Origin: an uncultured Gammaproteobacteria bacterium
GTDB taxonomy: Bacteria; Pseudomonadota; Gammaproteobacteria; Pseudomonadales; Halieaceae
Direction of reading: 5' to 3'
DNA length: 38,821 nucleotides
Assembly (NCBI GenBank): GCA_902519405.1
Contig: CABYJX010000001.1
Span: 1-38,821, forward strand
Shown here: positions 25,015 to 33,609 of the stretch, piece by piece
Layout of the letters: each line of letters begins with the position of its first letter
How positions within the stretch are numbered: position 1 is the stretch's first letter
Program-made: the position numbers and the translations under genes
The notes under the pieces: generated by a model
Told to the model about the DNA's origin: nothing
The model's database searches: none
What the model saw: only the letters and a program-made list of their open reading frames with translations

Positions 25015-25875
25015 TCATTGCAAATCCATCCAGAAGGTTTTTAAAACTGACTGCATTTTTTCAGGATGTTCCCAGTGAGGAAGGCCATAGCTGGGGTTAA
25101 TTCTAGCTACCTGAATCATAGAATTAATTTTCATTAAGCTTTCAAGCTTTGAAAAACCGATATTGGGGTCTTGATCATAGATAATTAACGAGGGTAATTC
25201 TAACTTTGCGTAAACCTCTTTGACTGCATCGTCTGAAAATAAGTTTCCAGATAGGAAAGCGAAGGGTGCGTGTGAGGCATCTGGTTGATGTGATGTCAAA
25301 TATGCATAATCTTTTAATTCCTGAGGGGCCTTTTCGGAAAATGCTTGATTTAAAAAAAAGCTAATACTCGCTTTGGAAGTCACCGTTTTGAAAAGAGTAC
25401 TACCGATCACTGGGAGAGATAAAAATTTCTTGATTCGGTATGAAGTTTTTTCGCTAATTTTTTTTCGTTGATCTAACCCTGTAGGTGAAATCATGACAAG
25501 CGATTTAAATGAAATCTCTATAGCAGCAGCAGCTGCAAATTCCGAGGTCAGGGATAGAGCAACCAGGTCACTATCTGATCCCACTACCTTTTTTTGAAAA
25601 TCAATAATTGCTGCTTTATACAGATCGCGATCGTATTTTCGGTCAGAACGATCTGACGAACCGAAGCCAGGAAGATCTGGAGCATAAACTGGCCTATATT
25701 TTCGAAAATAATCAAATAGCGGTTTCATTTCGATCGCACTGGGTGCGGCATTTATACTATGCAATAGCAGTAATGGCGTTCCCTGGGCGCTGCAGTCGAA
25801 GTAGTAACTGATTTCGCCCGCTGATTCAGATTGCATTGTTTCTCTATCGGCATTTAGTGCGCGCAATTGAGACAT
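25015..25875 (-). CDS. Alpha/beta hydrolase fold protein near bchI
   Basis: A 286-residue alpha/beta hydrolase. The oxyanion-hole region LLLLHSINAAPSAIEM, the YAPDLPGFGSS strand-helix segment and the C-terminal PHWEHPE His are visible. The nucleophile elbow, normally G-x-S-x-G, reads A106-L-S108-L-T110 here, so Ser remains but both glycines are replaced. It may be a weak hydrolase or a non-hydrolytic member. It diverges from bchI, sharing the 208-base region that holds a PpsR-type palindrome, which suggests co-regulation with the pigment genes. It is not BchO, which is found downstream of bchD. An alternative in-frame ATG at 25836 also has a purine-rich leader. Function unknown. Confidence 0.8.
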   Translation of the reverse strand: MSQLRALNADRETMQSESAGEISYYFDCSAQGTPLLLLHSINAAPSAIEMKPLFDYFRKYRPVYAPDLPGFGSSDRSDRKYDRDLYKAAIIDFQKKVVGSDSDLVALSLTSEFAAAAAIEISFKSLVMISPTGLDQRKKISEKTSYRIKKFLSLPVIGSTLFKTVTSKASISFFLNQAFSEKAPQELKDYAYLTSHQPDASHAPFAFLSGNLFSDDAVKEVYAKLELPSLIIYDQDPNIGFSKLESLMKINSMIQVARINPSYGLPHWEHPEKMQSVLKTFWMDLQ

Positions 25876-25964
25876 GTTATGGATATCCGTAATTAATGGT
25901 GTTGGCTCGCAATTATATCGATTTACTTTTTATCTGGAAGTTTGCTCTTTACATAACTAACTTG

Positions 25965-25982
25965 TGTTTCACGCAGATAACA
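25965..25982. promoter_or_regulatory. PpsR/CrtJ-type palindrome upstream of bchI
   Basis: TGT (25965-25967), 12 bases, then ACA (25980-25982), matching the TGT-N12-ACA consensus of the photosynthesis repressor PpsR/CrtJ. It lies between the divergent alpha/beta hydrolase and bchI genes. Only one copy is seen; a single match could be chance, but the position is apt. Confidence 0.55.
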
Positions 25983-26042
25983 AGTACAAACGACACACTT
26001 TAGCCATTAACTTATCATGAGTTGGTTATTGATAGGGCTGTT

Positions 26043-26048
26043 TATAAT
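26043..26048 (+). promoter_or_regulatory. Candidate -10 element for bchI
   Basis: A perfect TATAAT hexamer lies 35 bases before the bchI ATG (26084). The -35 partner is weak (TTGGTT at 26022-26027, spacing 15), so this is a tentative promoter. Confidence 0.35.
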
Positions 26049-26083
26049 TCCGTAAAGATTGATTATAGGAGTTTACTATACTA

Positions 26084-27109
26084 ATGACGTCGGTTTATCC
26101 ATTCTCGGCTATTCAAGGTCAAGAAGATATGAAACTCGCGCTCCAGCTTTCGGCAATAGAACCGAGCATTGGAGGAGTGCTCGTTTTTGGAGATCGAGGT
26201 ACTGGCAAATCCACTGCTATTAGAGGTCTTGCTGCACTTATGCCAAAGGTGCCTATGGTACTTGGTTGTCCTTACAACTGTGATCCAGATGTATCCAGAC
26301 CTGATCCTTGTATTTATTGCGAATCGCCAGATGTCAAAGGCAAACAGAAGGTTAAACCTCAGCAGTTACCTGTTGTTGATCTTCCGTTAGGCGCTACTGA
26401 AGATCGTGTCATTGGCGCTTTAGATCTCGAAAAGGCATTACATCAGGGTGAGAAGGCCTTTGAACCAGGTCTTCTGGCCAGAGCTCACCGCGGTTTTCTT
26501 TACATTGATGAGGTTAATCTATTAGAAGATCATCTGGTCGATGCTTTGTTGGATGTTGCCGCTTCTGGAGAGAATGTCGTAGAACGCGAGGGTTTAAGTA
26601 TTAGGCATCCAGCAAAGTTTGTCTTGGTAGGGAGCGGAAATCCTGAGGAGGGAGAACTAAGACCGCAGTTACTGGATCGATTTGGTCTCTCGGTTGAAGT
26701 CCGAACTCCTAAAGATATAGATACCAGAGTAAAGATTGTGCAGTTAAGAGACGAGTTTGAACGAGATACAACTGAATTTGTTAGAACTTGGCGCCGCAAG
26801 GATGGAGCAATTCGTAGGAAAATAGAGAAGGCCCGCTCTGCCATAGATGAAGTCGAGGTGGCTATTCAGGTATTAGAGGCAGCGGCTCGACTTTGCATGG
26901 CTTTGGGAACCGATGGTCTCAGAGGAGAGTTAACGTTGGTGCGTGCCTCGCGCGCCTTGGCGGCATTAGCTGGAAAAAAAGCCGTGGACACAGAGCACCT
27001 GCGCACGGTAGCCCCCATGGTTTTGCGTCATCGATTACGGCGTGACCCGCTTGACGAGTCTGGATCAGACATTCGTGTCCAGCGGGCTTTGGAAGAGAGC
27101 CTGGACTGA
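26084..27109 (+). CDS. bchI: Magnesium chelatase ATPase subunit BchI
   Basis: A 341-residue AAA+ ATPase of normal BchI length. Walker A is GDRGTGKS (36-43), Walker B is FLYIDEVN (138-145), and the sensor/arginine region includes LVGSGNPEEGELRPQLLDRFGL. The cysteine-bearing insertion GCPYNCDPDVSRPDPCIYC (61-79) is characteristic. BchI forms rings with BchD and drives BchH to insert Mg2+ into protoporphyrin IX, the first committed step to bacteriochlorophyll. It is followed 5 bases later by bchD. A ribosome-binding site AGGAG lies 12 bases upstream. A TATAAT box and a PpsR-like palindrome are in the upstream divergent region. Confidence 0.97.
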   Translation: MTSVYPFSAIQGQEDMKLALQLSAIEPSIGGVLVFGDRGTGKSTAIRGLAALMPKVPMVLGCPYNCDPDVSRPDPCIYCESPDVKGKQKVKPQQLPVVDLPLGATEDRVIGALDLEKALHQGEKAFEPGLLARAHRGFLYIDEVNLLEDHLVDALLDVAASGENVVEREGLSIRHPAKFVLVGSGNPEEGELRPQLLDRFGLSVEVRTPKDIDTRVKIVQLRDEFERDTTEFVRTWRRKDGAIRRKIEKARSAIDEVEVAIQVLEAAARLCMALGTDGLRGELTLVRASRALAALAGKKAVDTEHLRTVAPMVLRHRLRRDPLDESGSDIRVQRALEESLD

Positions 27110-27114
27110 CTGGA

Positions 27115-28887
27115 ATGAATGAACCAAACACTGGAGCTAAAAATCTCTGGTTGGATGCTATTTTAGCCGCTGAGGTATTTGCGACTGACCCCAGTTTTAT
27201 CGGGGGCGTTAGAGTTCGGAGTCTGCCTGGACCTGTTCGGGAGACATGGCTTGAATTAGTGCAACACCTGCTCCCAGAGGATACCAAATGGAGAAGAATT
27301 CCTGCACATGTGAGTGAGTCTAGATTGCTGGGGGGGTTAGATTTAGCCGCGACGCTGAAATATGGACGTCCGGTAGCTGAAACCGGAATTTTGCAGGAGT
27401 GCGATAACGGAGTTTCAATTTTAGCAATGGCAGAACGCACGAGTCGTGCAATTATAGCTCATTTGTGTTCCGCACTGGATCAAAAATCAGTTACCTTGGA
27501 ACGAGAAGGTTTGCGTGGATACGCCAAAACATCATTTGGTCTGATCACTTTAGATGAGGGATTGGATCAGGATGAGGGGATAGCAGCATCACTTCAGGAC
27601 CGCCTGGCAATTTTGATAGATCTGCACGGCGTATCGGTAAACGATCTAATTGAATCTAATCTTAATGCTTCAGAAATATCTGAAGCTCGATCAAAAGCTT
27701 CCAATTTAACTGTTCCAGAGGAAGTTACGCGGACCCTATGCGCGACTTCTGAGGCACTTGGTATAGAAAGTTCTCGCGTTATGATAATGGCCCATCGCAT
27801 TGTTCGTATCATAAAGACTCTGCTTGCCGATAGCAGTGGTTGGGATAACGCGATTGCCTCGACAATACGGTTAGCGCTATTGCCGAGAGCAACGAGACTG
27901 CCTTTTCAGGATCAAGCAGACGATAGTCTACCGCCCGACGCAGAACCGATCGATCAAGAGGAGCAGGCCGATACATCACCCGATACCTCTGGCAAAATAG
28001 AGCCTATGCAAGAGCAGATTCTAGAATCAGTATTAGCAAACCTTCCTCCTGAACTTTTGGCCAGATTAAAAGTACAAAGTCACCGAGCCTCTCAGGCGCG
28101 TAATGCCGGAAAGATGGGACAGATGCAGAGAAGCTTTAAACGAGGAAGGCCTATGGGAACGATGCCGGGAGATCCCCGGAGGGGGGCTCGGTTAAATTTG
28201 TTGGCGACATTGCGAGCAGCTGTCCCGTGGCAAAAAGTGCGTGCTGAGAAAAGTCAGAGTGTTTCAAAAACTCAAGTTAAGGTTAGAGTTCAGCGGGAGG
28301 ATTTCCGAGTTGTAAGATTTCGTCAACGGGCTAGTACTATCACTATTTTTGTCGTGGACGCGTCAGGTTCCTCCGCATTGCACCGGCTTTCCGAGGCTAA
28401 GGGTGCTGTTGAGCTGATGTTGGCTGACTGTTATGTGAGGCGCGACCAAGTGGCTCTGATTGCGTTTCGCGGAAATAGCGCTGAGTTGTTATTACCTCCT
28501 ACAAGATCGCTTCTCAGAGCAAAAAGAGAGTTGAGTGCGCTTCCTGGAGGTGGGGGAACTCCATTGTCTTCTGCTCTTGAATTGACCATACAAATGATAG
28601 AGCGTAGTTGCCGGGAGGGCGCTACTGTCGGTTACGTTATCCTAACCGATGGTCGAGCAAACATCTCTCGCGATGGGACACAGGGACGTGAACAGGCCAT
28701 TGAAGAAGCGTTAGAGGTCGCAAAATCCGTACGCTTGTTGGATGCGCGTGGCTTGGTGATCGACACGTCTCAGCGGGCAAACCGAAATTCAGAGCAGCTC
28801 GCTTCAGCGTTGGATGCGGTTTATTTGCCACTGCCTCATGCGGATGCGAATAGTCTAAGTGCTGCGGCTCAGGCTAATCTTGCGTGA
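27115..28887 (+). CDS. bchD: Magnesium chelatase subunit BchD
   Basis: A 590-residue protein of three parts: an AAA+-like N-terminal module (about 1-255) with degenerate nucleotide motifs, an acidic/proline-rich linker (265-290), and a C-terminal von Willebrand A domain. The MIDAS motif is D415-A-S-G-S in ITIFVVDASGSS, with the supporting Thr in GGGGTPLSSAL and Asp in ILTDGRANI. BchD pairs with BchI hexamers and docks on BchH for Mg2+ insertion. It begins 5 bases after bchI and its stop overlaps the GTG start of bchO (GTGA), typical of the bchIDO operon. No bchH is in the window. Confidence 0.96.
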   Translation: MNEPNTGAKNLWLDAILAAEVFATDPSFIGGVRVRSLPGPVRETWLELVQHLLPEDTKWRRIPAHVSESRLLGGLDLAATLKYGRPVAETGILQECDNGVSILAMAERTSRAIIAHLCSALDQKSVTLEREGLRGYAKTSFGLITLDEGLDQDEGIAASLQDRLAILIDLHGVSVNDLIESNLNASEISEARSKASNLTVPEEVTRTLCATSEALGIESSRVMIMAHRIVRIIKTLLADSSGWDNAIASTIRLALLPRATRLPFQDQADDSLPPDAEPIDQEEQADTSPDTSGKIEPMQEQILESVLANLPPELLARLKVQSHRASQARNAGKMGQMQRSFKRGRPMGTMPGDPRRGARLNLLATLRAAVPWQKVRAEKSQSVSKTQVKVRVQREDFRVVRFRQRASTITIFVVDASGSSALHRLSEAKGAVELMLADCYVRRDQVALIAFRGNSAELLLPPTRSLLRAKRELSALPGGGGTPLSSALELTIQMIERSCREGATVGYVILTDGRANISRDGTQGREQAIEEALEVAKSVRLLDARGLVIDTSQRANRNSEQLASALDAVYLPLPHADANSLSAAAQANLA

Positions 28888-29768
28888 ATATTGAAAAGCG
28901 CCGAAAAAAACTAAAAGTAGATTGGCCAAATATCCAGGAAAGTAGATTTGTTCAACTAAATGAAATTGACTGGCACGTTCAAATTATGGGAGAGGGAGAG
29001 GATGTGCTCTTACTCCATGGAACGGGTTCTGCAACACACTCTTGGTCAGGTCTGTCTGCTGAGCTAGTTTCTAATTACCGGTTAGTGATGTTAGATCTAC
29101 CCGGTCACGGCATGACAGGTTGTCAGAATAATCAGTGTTTTACCCTTCCAGCGATGGCGCGAGAAATTAGTTTCCTATTATCATCTCTGGATGTCGATCC
29201 GCGATGGGTTGTAGGACATTCTGCAGGTGCTGCTATCTTGGCTCAAATGTGTCTCGAAAAAACGATTCATCCGAATGCCTTAATCAGTATAAATGGAGCT
29301 TTAAAGCCCTTTGGACAATCCGCTGCATATATATTTAGCCAAGCCGCTCGATTTCTGGCTAGGCGTAAATTTATGTCCTATCTCATTTCTCTCCACTCAA
29401 TTTCTCTAAAAACCACTGAGAGAATGATTCGCGCCACCGGATCACATACGGTAGAGACTACACTCCATCACTATCGTCGCTTAGTAGGGACTCCGGGGCA
29501 TGTCAATGCGGCACTAAAGATGATGGCCGGTTGGGACTTAGAGGATTTGGATAGAAGATTAGAACAATTGATCCCACCACTTATTTTAGTAACCTGTCTT
29601 AATGACCAAACGGTATCTCCCAATCAGGCGGCAGAGCTCTCTCAGAGATTGCCGAATTCGATTTTGAAGGAAATACCCGCGCTTGGACATCTTGGTCACG
29701 AGGAGGCTCCGGATGTGTTGGGAGCTTTGTTCAAAGCAATTGTCCAAAAAATCGCAGAGTCTAGCTAA
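28884..29768 (+). CDS. bchO: Magnesium chelatase accessory protein BchO (alpha/beta hydrolase)
   Basis: A 294-residue alpha/beta hydrolase with the layout of BchO. The oxyanion segment VLLLHGTGSATHSWSGL, the nucleophile elbow G111-H-S113-A-G and the late His in LGHLGHEEAP complete a triad-like set. The position directly after bchD, with a 4-base GTGA overlap, is the standard place of bchO. Its exact role in magnesium chelation is not settled in the literature; it is regarded as an accessory factor. The start is GTG, within the overlap. It is followed after 107 bases by crtI. Confidence 0.92.
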   Translation: MNIEKRRKKLKVDWPNIQESRFVQLNEIDWHVQIMGEGEDVLLLHGTGSATHSWSGLSAELVSNYRLVMLDLPGHGMTGCQNNQCFTLPAMAREISFLLSSLDVDPRWVVGHSAGAAILAQMCLEKTIHPNALISINGALKPFGQSAAYIFSQAARFLARRKFMSYLISLHSISLKTTERMIRATGSHTVETTLHHYRRLVGTPGHVNAALKMMAGWDLEDLDRRLEQLIPPLILVTCLNDQTVSPNQAAELSQRLPNSILKEIPALGHLGHEEAPDVLGALFKAIVQKIAESS

Positions 29769-29875
29769 AACTTCATTGATAAGATCTGGCGTCATCGTCT
29801 ATGTATTTTTGTTCAAAACTGCTAGTCTGATACACAATAGTTCAGGTTTTAGTTTTAGTATTAGGTTGCCGCATC

Positions 29876-31405
29876 ATGAATAGTGTTCTTCCAAAAGTAG
29901 TTTTCAATGAAACTGACGAGACCAGCGCACGTGCGATTGTCATAGGTAGTGGCTTCGGTGGTCTCGCATCTGCAATACGTTTGTCAGCAAAAGGCTATAA
30001 AGTTACGGTATTAGAAAAATTGGATGCGGCCGGTGGTCGTGCATATGTCTACAGGCAGAATGGTTTTACATTCGATGGTGGCCCGACAATCATTACCGCA
30101 CCTAAATTGTTTGAAGAACTATGGTCTCTTTGTGGCCGCCGATTCGAAGATGATATAGATCTTCGCGAGATGGATCCATTCTATCGTATTCGATTTGATG
30201 ACGGTGAGACATTCGATTGCACTGGTAATCACGAAAAAATGCGTGCTGAGATAGAACGTATTTCGCCTAGTGACTTGTCTGGTTATGAGAGTTTTATGAA
30301 GGCAAGCAAGCGGCGCTTCGAAATTGGCTGGGAACAAATGGCTAAGCAGAATTTCAGTTCGATATTTTCACTGATAAAATTTCTTCCAAAATTAATTTCA
30401 GTTGGTGCTCACCGCAGCGTATATAGTTTAGCCGCAAAATTTTTCAAACATCCCCATATCCGTTTTGTGATGAGTTTTCATCCCTTATTTTTGGGTGGTA
30501 ACCCTTTTACATCCACCTCAGTATTTAGTTTAGTATCGGATCTTGAAAGACGTTGGGGAGTCCATTCTCCTATGGGCGGGACAGGCGCACTTATCAATGG
30601 TTTAGTGAATTTGGTTGAGTCACAGGGGACAAAAATTCATTATAACTCTGAGGTGGACGAAATATTAGTAGAGAACAAAAAAGCAATTGGAGTGAGGCTA
30701 AAGTCTGGGGAAGTTTTGACCTCCGACATCGTTGTTTCTAACGCTGAGGCAGCTTGGACCTACCGACATCTAGTTCGATCAACTCACCGTAAGCGTTGGA
30801 CCAATCGTCGACTGCGAAATTCCAGATATTCTGAAGGGCTATTTGTCTGGTATTTTGGCACTAAGAAAAAATACGAAGAATTACCACATCATACGATTTT
30901 AGTGGGACCCCGATACAAAGAGCATCTTGATGACATCTTCAAGTATAAGCGATTAGCATCAGACTTTAGCTTATATTTGTATCGCCCCACGGCGACTGAC
31001 CCAAGTTTAGCGCCAGAGGGTTGCGACACATTTTATGCGCTTTCCGTAGTTCCCCATCTTGAATCTGGAGTAGATTGGGAAAAGGAATCTGAGCCTTATA
31101 GGCAGGCTATTGAGCGTCGTCTGGAAGAGACGGTAATGCCAGATCTTTCGAATAATATTGCTGCCACGCATCTTTTAACTCCGCAGGATTTTCAGGATCG
31201 TTTAAATTCTTATCAGGGAGCAGGGTTCAGTTTTGAGCCAGTGATATGGCAACTTGCTTGGTTTAGGCCGCATAATCAAAGTGAGGATATCAAAGGTCTA
31301 TACTTAGTTGGAGCCGGGACGCATCCCGGGGCAGGTGTCCCAGCGGTCTTGACTTCTGCTCAGATACTAGATGAGGTAGTGCCACTTGCTAAAGTTACTA
31401 TCTGA
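29876..31405 (+). CDS. crtI: Phytoene desaturase CrtI
   Basis: A 509-residue FAD-dependent desaturase. AIVIGSGFGGLASAIRLSAKGYKVTVLEK is the ADP-binding fold, GGRAYVYRQNGFTFDGGPTIIT follows as in CrtI, and LYLVGAGTHPGAGVPAVL is the C-terminal CrtI signature. It converts phytoene through four desaturations to lycopene (or three to neurosporene) with the membrane. Its stop overlaps the start of crtB by 20 bases, so crtI and crtB are coupled. Because CrtC, CrtD and CrtF are present, a four-step enzyme leading to lycopene and spirilloxanthin is likely, though the number of steps cannot be read from sequence. Confidence 0.95.
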   Translation: MNSVLPKVVFNETDETSARAIVIGSGFGGLASAIRLSAKGYKVTVLEKLDAAGGRAYVYRQNGFTFDGGPTIITAPKLFEELWSLCGRRFEDDIDLREMDPFYRIRFDDGETFDCTGNHEKMRAEIERISPSDLSGYESFMKASKRRFEIGWEQMAKQNFSSIFSLIKFLPKLISVGAHRSVYSLAAKFFKHPHIRFVMSFHPLFLGGNPFTSTSVFSLVSDLERRWGVHSPMGGTGALINGLVNLVESQGTKIHYNSEVDEILVENKKAIGVRLKSGEVLTSDIVVSNAEAAWTYRHLVRSTHRKRWTNRRLRNSRYSEGLFVWYFGTKKKYEELPHHTILVGPRYKEHLDDIFKYKRLASDFSLYLYRPTATDPSLAPEGCDTFYALSVVPHLESGVDWEKESEPYRQAIERRLEETVMPDLSNNIAATHLLTPQDFQDRLNSYQGAGFSFEPVIWQLAWFRPHNQSEDIKGLYLVGAGTHPGAGVPAVLTSAQILDEVVPLAKVTI

Positions 31406-32456
31406 GCGATATCCAAATTCAAAGCAGCTAGAAGATCTCGCTGCATGTCGTTCTCATTTACAAGGTGGTTCAAGGTCCTTTTACGCCGCTTCGCTTTTTC
31501 TGCCGCAGCCGATGGGGCATCACGCTTGTGGCCTATATGCATTCTGTAGGGAAGCAGATGATGTGATTGACGAGGGCGATGATCAATGGGCGGCACTCGA
31601 AAGTCTAAAGTCAAGATTAGATGCCATTTACGCCGGGGAGCCTTATCCAATCGCGGCCGACCGTGCCGTCGCAGCAGTTGTTGCAGAACGAAATTTGCCT
31701 CGCGAGCTATTAGATGCGCTACTGGATGGTTTCGCCTGGGATGCTCAGAAAAAGGAGTATCATGATTTTTCTAGTGTAGTTGATTATTCGGTTCGAGTTG
31801 CTGGAACAGTTGGTGTAATGATGGCAGTTCTCATGGGAACGCGTTCAAAGAATATGTTGGCTCGAGCATCAGATCTCGGTATCGCGATGCAATTGACTAA
31901 CATAGCTCGTGATGTGGGTGAAGATGCAAGAGCAGGAAGGTTATATTTGCCCAGAAAATGGCTTATCGAGGCGGGAATTGATCCAGAAGAATTTTTAGCC
32001 GCCCCAGTATTTTCTGAAGAGTTAGGAAGCGTGGTTGCGAGGCTGCTTTGCGAAGCCGACAAACTTTACGAGAGAGCCGATAGTGGAATCCGAAGAATTC
32101 CCGTTCGTTGTCGTGTCGGTATGCATGCAGCACGGCTATTGTATTCAGCTATCGGTGATCAAGTCATTATTAATGGTTACGATTCAGTGAATCAGAGAGC
32201 AGTGGTGCCTTTAGGTCTTAAACTGAGACGTTTAATGAGTTTATTTAGGGTGGGTGCATTATCTCCCGATGCCTCAACTCTCCCCGCATTGCCAGAAGCG
32301 CAGTTTTTAATCGATGCAGTAAATTCGGATGCTCCAGCCGAGATGCAGCCCCTATGGTATCGACGTCCTTTTTCTGAGTTGGATTTACGTATAGGGTGGT
32401 TGTTTGATCTCTATGGCGAGCTGGATACGCGAGATCGGCAGCTGGAAAAGAAATAA
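31386..32456 (+). CDS. crtB: Phytoene synthase CrtB
   Basis: A 356-residue squalene/phytoene synthase. LQGGSRSFYAASLFLPQPM opens the catalytic domain, YAFCREADDVIDEGDD carries the first Asp-rich motif and NIARDVGEDARAGRLYLP the second (Mg2+-diphosphate binding). It joins two geranylgeranyl diphosphates to phytoene. The best start is TTG at 31386, inside the end of crtI; no in-frame ATG precedes the conserved region. The last 60 residues vary in the family. It converges with crtC with a 6-base gap, so transcription of the two would collide without a terminator. Confidence 0.95.
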   Translation: MLKLLSERYPNSKQLEDLAACRSHLQGGSRSFYAASLFLPQPMGHHACGLYAFCREADDVIDEGDDQWAALESLKSRLDAIYAGEPYPIAADRAVAAVVAERNLPRELLDALLDGFAWDAQKKEYHDFSSVVDYSVRVAGTVGVMMAVLMGTRSKNMLARASDLGIAMQLTNIARDVGEDARAGRLYLPRKWLIEAGIDPEEFLAAPVFSEELGSVVARLLCEADKLYERADSGIRRIPVRCRVGMHAARLLYSAIGDQVIINGYDSVNQRAVVPLGLKLRRLMSLFRVGALSPDASTLPALPEAQFLIDAVNSDAPAEMQPLWYRRPFSELDLRIGWLFDLYGELDTRDRQLEKK

Positions 32457-32462
32457 TTCTTT

Positions 32463-33455
32463 TTAGCAGGGGTACTTTGATGATCTTCGTGGCATTCTAA
32501 AAGGCAACAAAGATTGAACCCATCTTTTTTTGAATCTGTCCAATGCCATACTCTCATGAAACCCGAGATACGACTCTCCGTTAATGTTGGATTGAACCAA
32601 GGACCTTGAATAAAAAGGGGTGTCTTCCAGAGTCCGCAGAACACAGCAATTTGTAGCAGCCCTGGTGCTTCGTTTGATTTTCCAGATAGGAGTTTTGGGT
32701 AATTCAATGGCGTTCGGTTCGTCCAGTCTCTCTACGACACCGTTAGAGGTTACTTTTATAGCCAGTGAGTTGTTTTCTCCTTTTAGGGTCTGTGTGTTGT
32801 AGGTAATTAGTGTACCGCCTGACGGTTCGGGTCTTCTAGACCAGTCCCAGAAATGAAAATAATCTTCGAGGGGCTCTCCTCCTCGGTTGCTATCGACGTA
32901 AGCGTGGCCCTTCCATGATAGGCGAGGGTATTCTAAATCTACTTCGATTTTTGAGGAGGGTGCGGCTGGCCACCAAAGATGTTTGCCAGCACCGTCGATC
33001 GCGAATACCGATTTACATAAAGGTGGAAGCTCCACTTTGATATGTCCCTTAAGACGAGAAGGGAGCGGAACAGTTATCTCGTTTAAATCTATTATCAGGC
33101 GGTCATCTCTCCACTGCATAGTTGTAGGACCGATTGACAGCTGGTTGGTGGATCGAGAGACAGAGTTTGCAGCTCTCTCGGTCATGCTCCAGTGGCTCCC
33201 TCTAGGGCGATATAAAATTGCATTAATTGCACAATGGTTTTCTGCTTTAGCTTTTCCTCTCCGGCGAGATGCAGCGTAGTAGGGTGAGCAGTAATTGCCT
33301 ATCAGTGCAATGAGAGTGAGCCCTTCTGTTTTGTCCTCTGATAATGCATCCAGATACCACCAGATATAACCGTTGTCGCAGATTTCTTGCCCATAATCAG
33401 GTCCTCCAGAACCCCATGGACCATTGATGCTTAACCCCTCGATATTTGGAATCAT
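32463..33455 (-). CDS. crtC: Carotenoid 1,2-hydratase CrtC
   Basis: A 330-residue protein with the CrtC (hydroxyneurosporene synthase) features: GYIWWYLDALSEDKTEGLTLIALIGNYCSPYYA near the N-terminus, WWPAAPSSKIEVDL in the middle, and AYVDSNRGGEPLEDYFHFWDWSR, which contains conserved acidic and aromatic residues. It adds water across the 1,2 double bond of acyclic carotenoids, preceding CrtD and CrtF. The gene is divergent from crtE, with a 154-base region holding paired PpsR-type sites. Length is slightly below some CrtC proteins that have extra N-terminal residues. Confidence 0.93.
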   Translation of the reverse strand: MIPNIEGLSINGPWGSGGPDYGQEICDNGYIWWYLDALSEDKTEGLTLIALIGNYCSPYYAASRRRGKAKAENHCAINAILYRPRGSHWSMTERAANSVSRSTNQLSIGPTTMQWRDDRLIIDLNEITVPLPSRLKGHIKVELPPLCKSVFAIDGAGKHLWWPAAPSSKIEVDLEYPRLSWKGHAYVDSNRGGEPLEDYFHFWDWSRRPEPSGGTLITYNTQTLKGENNSLAIKVTSNGVVERLDEPNAIELPKTPIWKIKRSTRAATNCCVLRTLEDTPFYSRSLVQSNINGESYLGFHESMALDRFKKRWVQSLLPFRMPRRSSKYPC

Positions 33456-33548
33456 TTTGTTTGAATATCCTTATATTAGCGGCTCAACGCACCTTCAATT
33501 CAATAGATTTTTTAAAATCAATCTAAGAAGATACTGGAATTAAGTCAG

Positions 33549-33592
33549 TGTATATCATACATTACACTTCTGAACGTAAAATAAAAATTACA
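33549..33592. promoter_or_regulatory. Tandem PpsR/CrtJ-type sites between crtC and crtE
   Basis: A full palindrome TGT-N12-ACA (33549-33566; extended to GTGTA/TACAC) is followed exactly 8 bases later by a one-mismatch copy CGT-N12-ACA (33575-33592). Spacing and layout mirror the pair at bchC. A possible crtE promoter reads ATTACA (33561-33566), 16 bases, AAAAAT (33583-33588), covered by both sites. Confidence 0.6.
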
Positions 33593-33609
33593 ATTGTTAG
33601 GTATCAACT

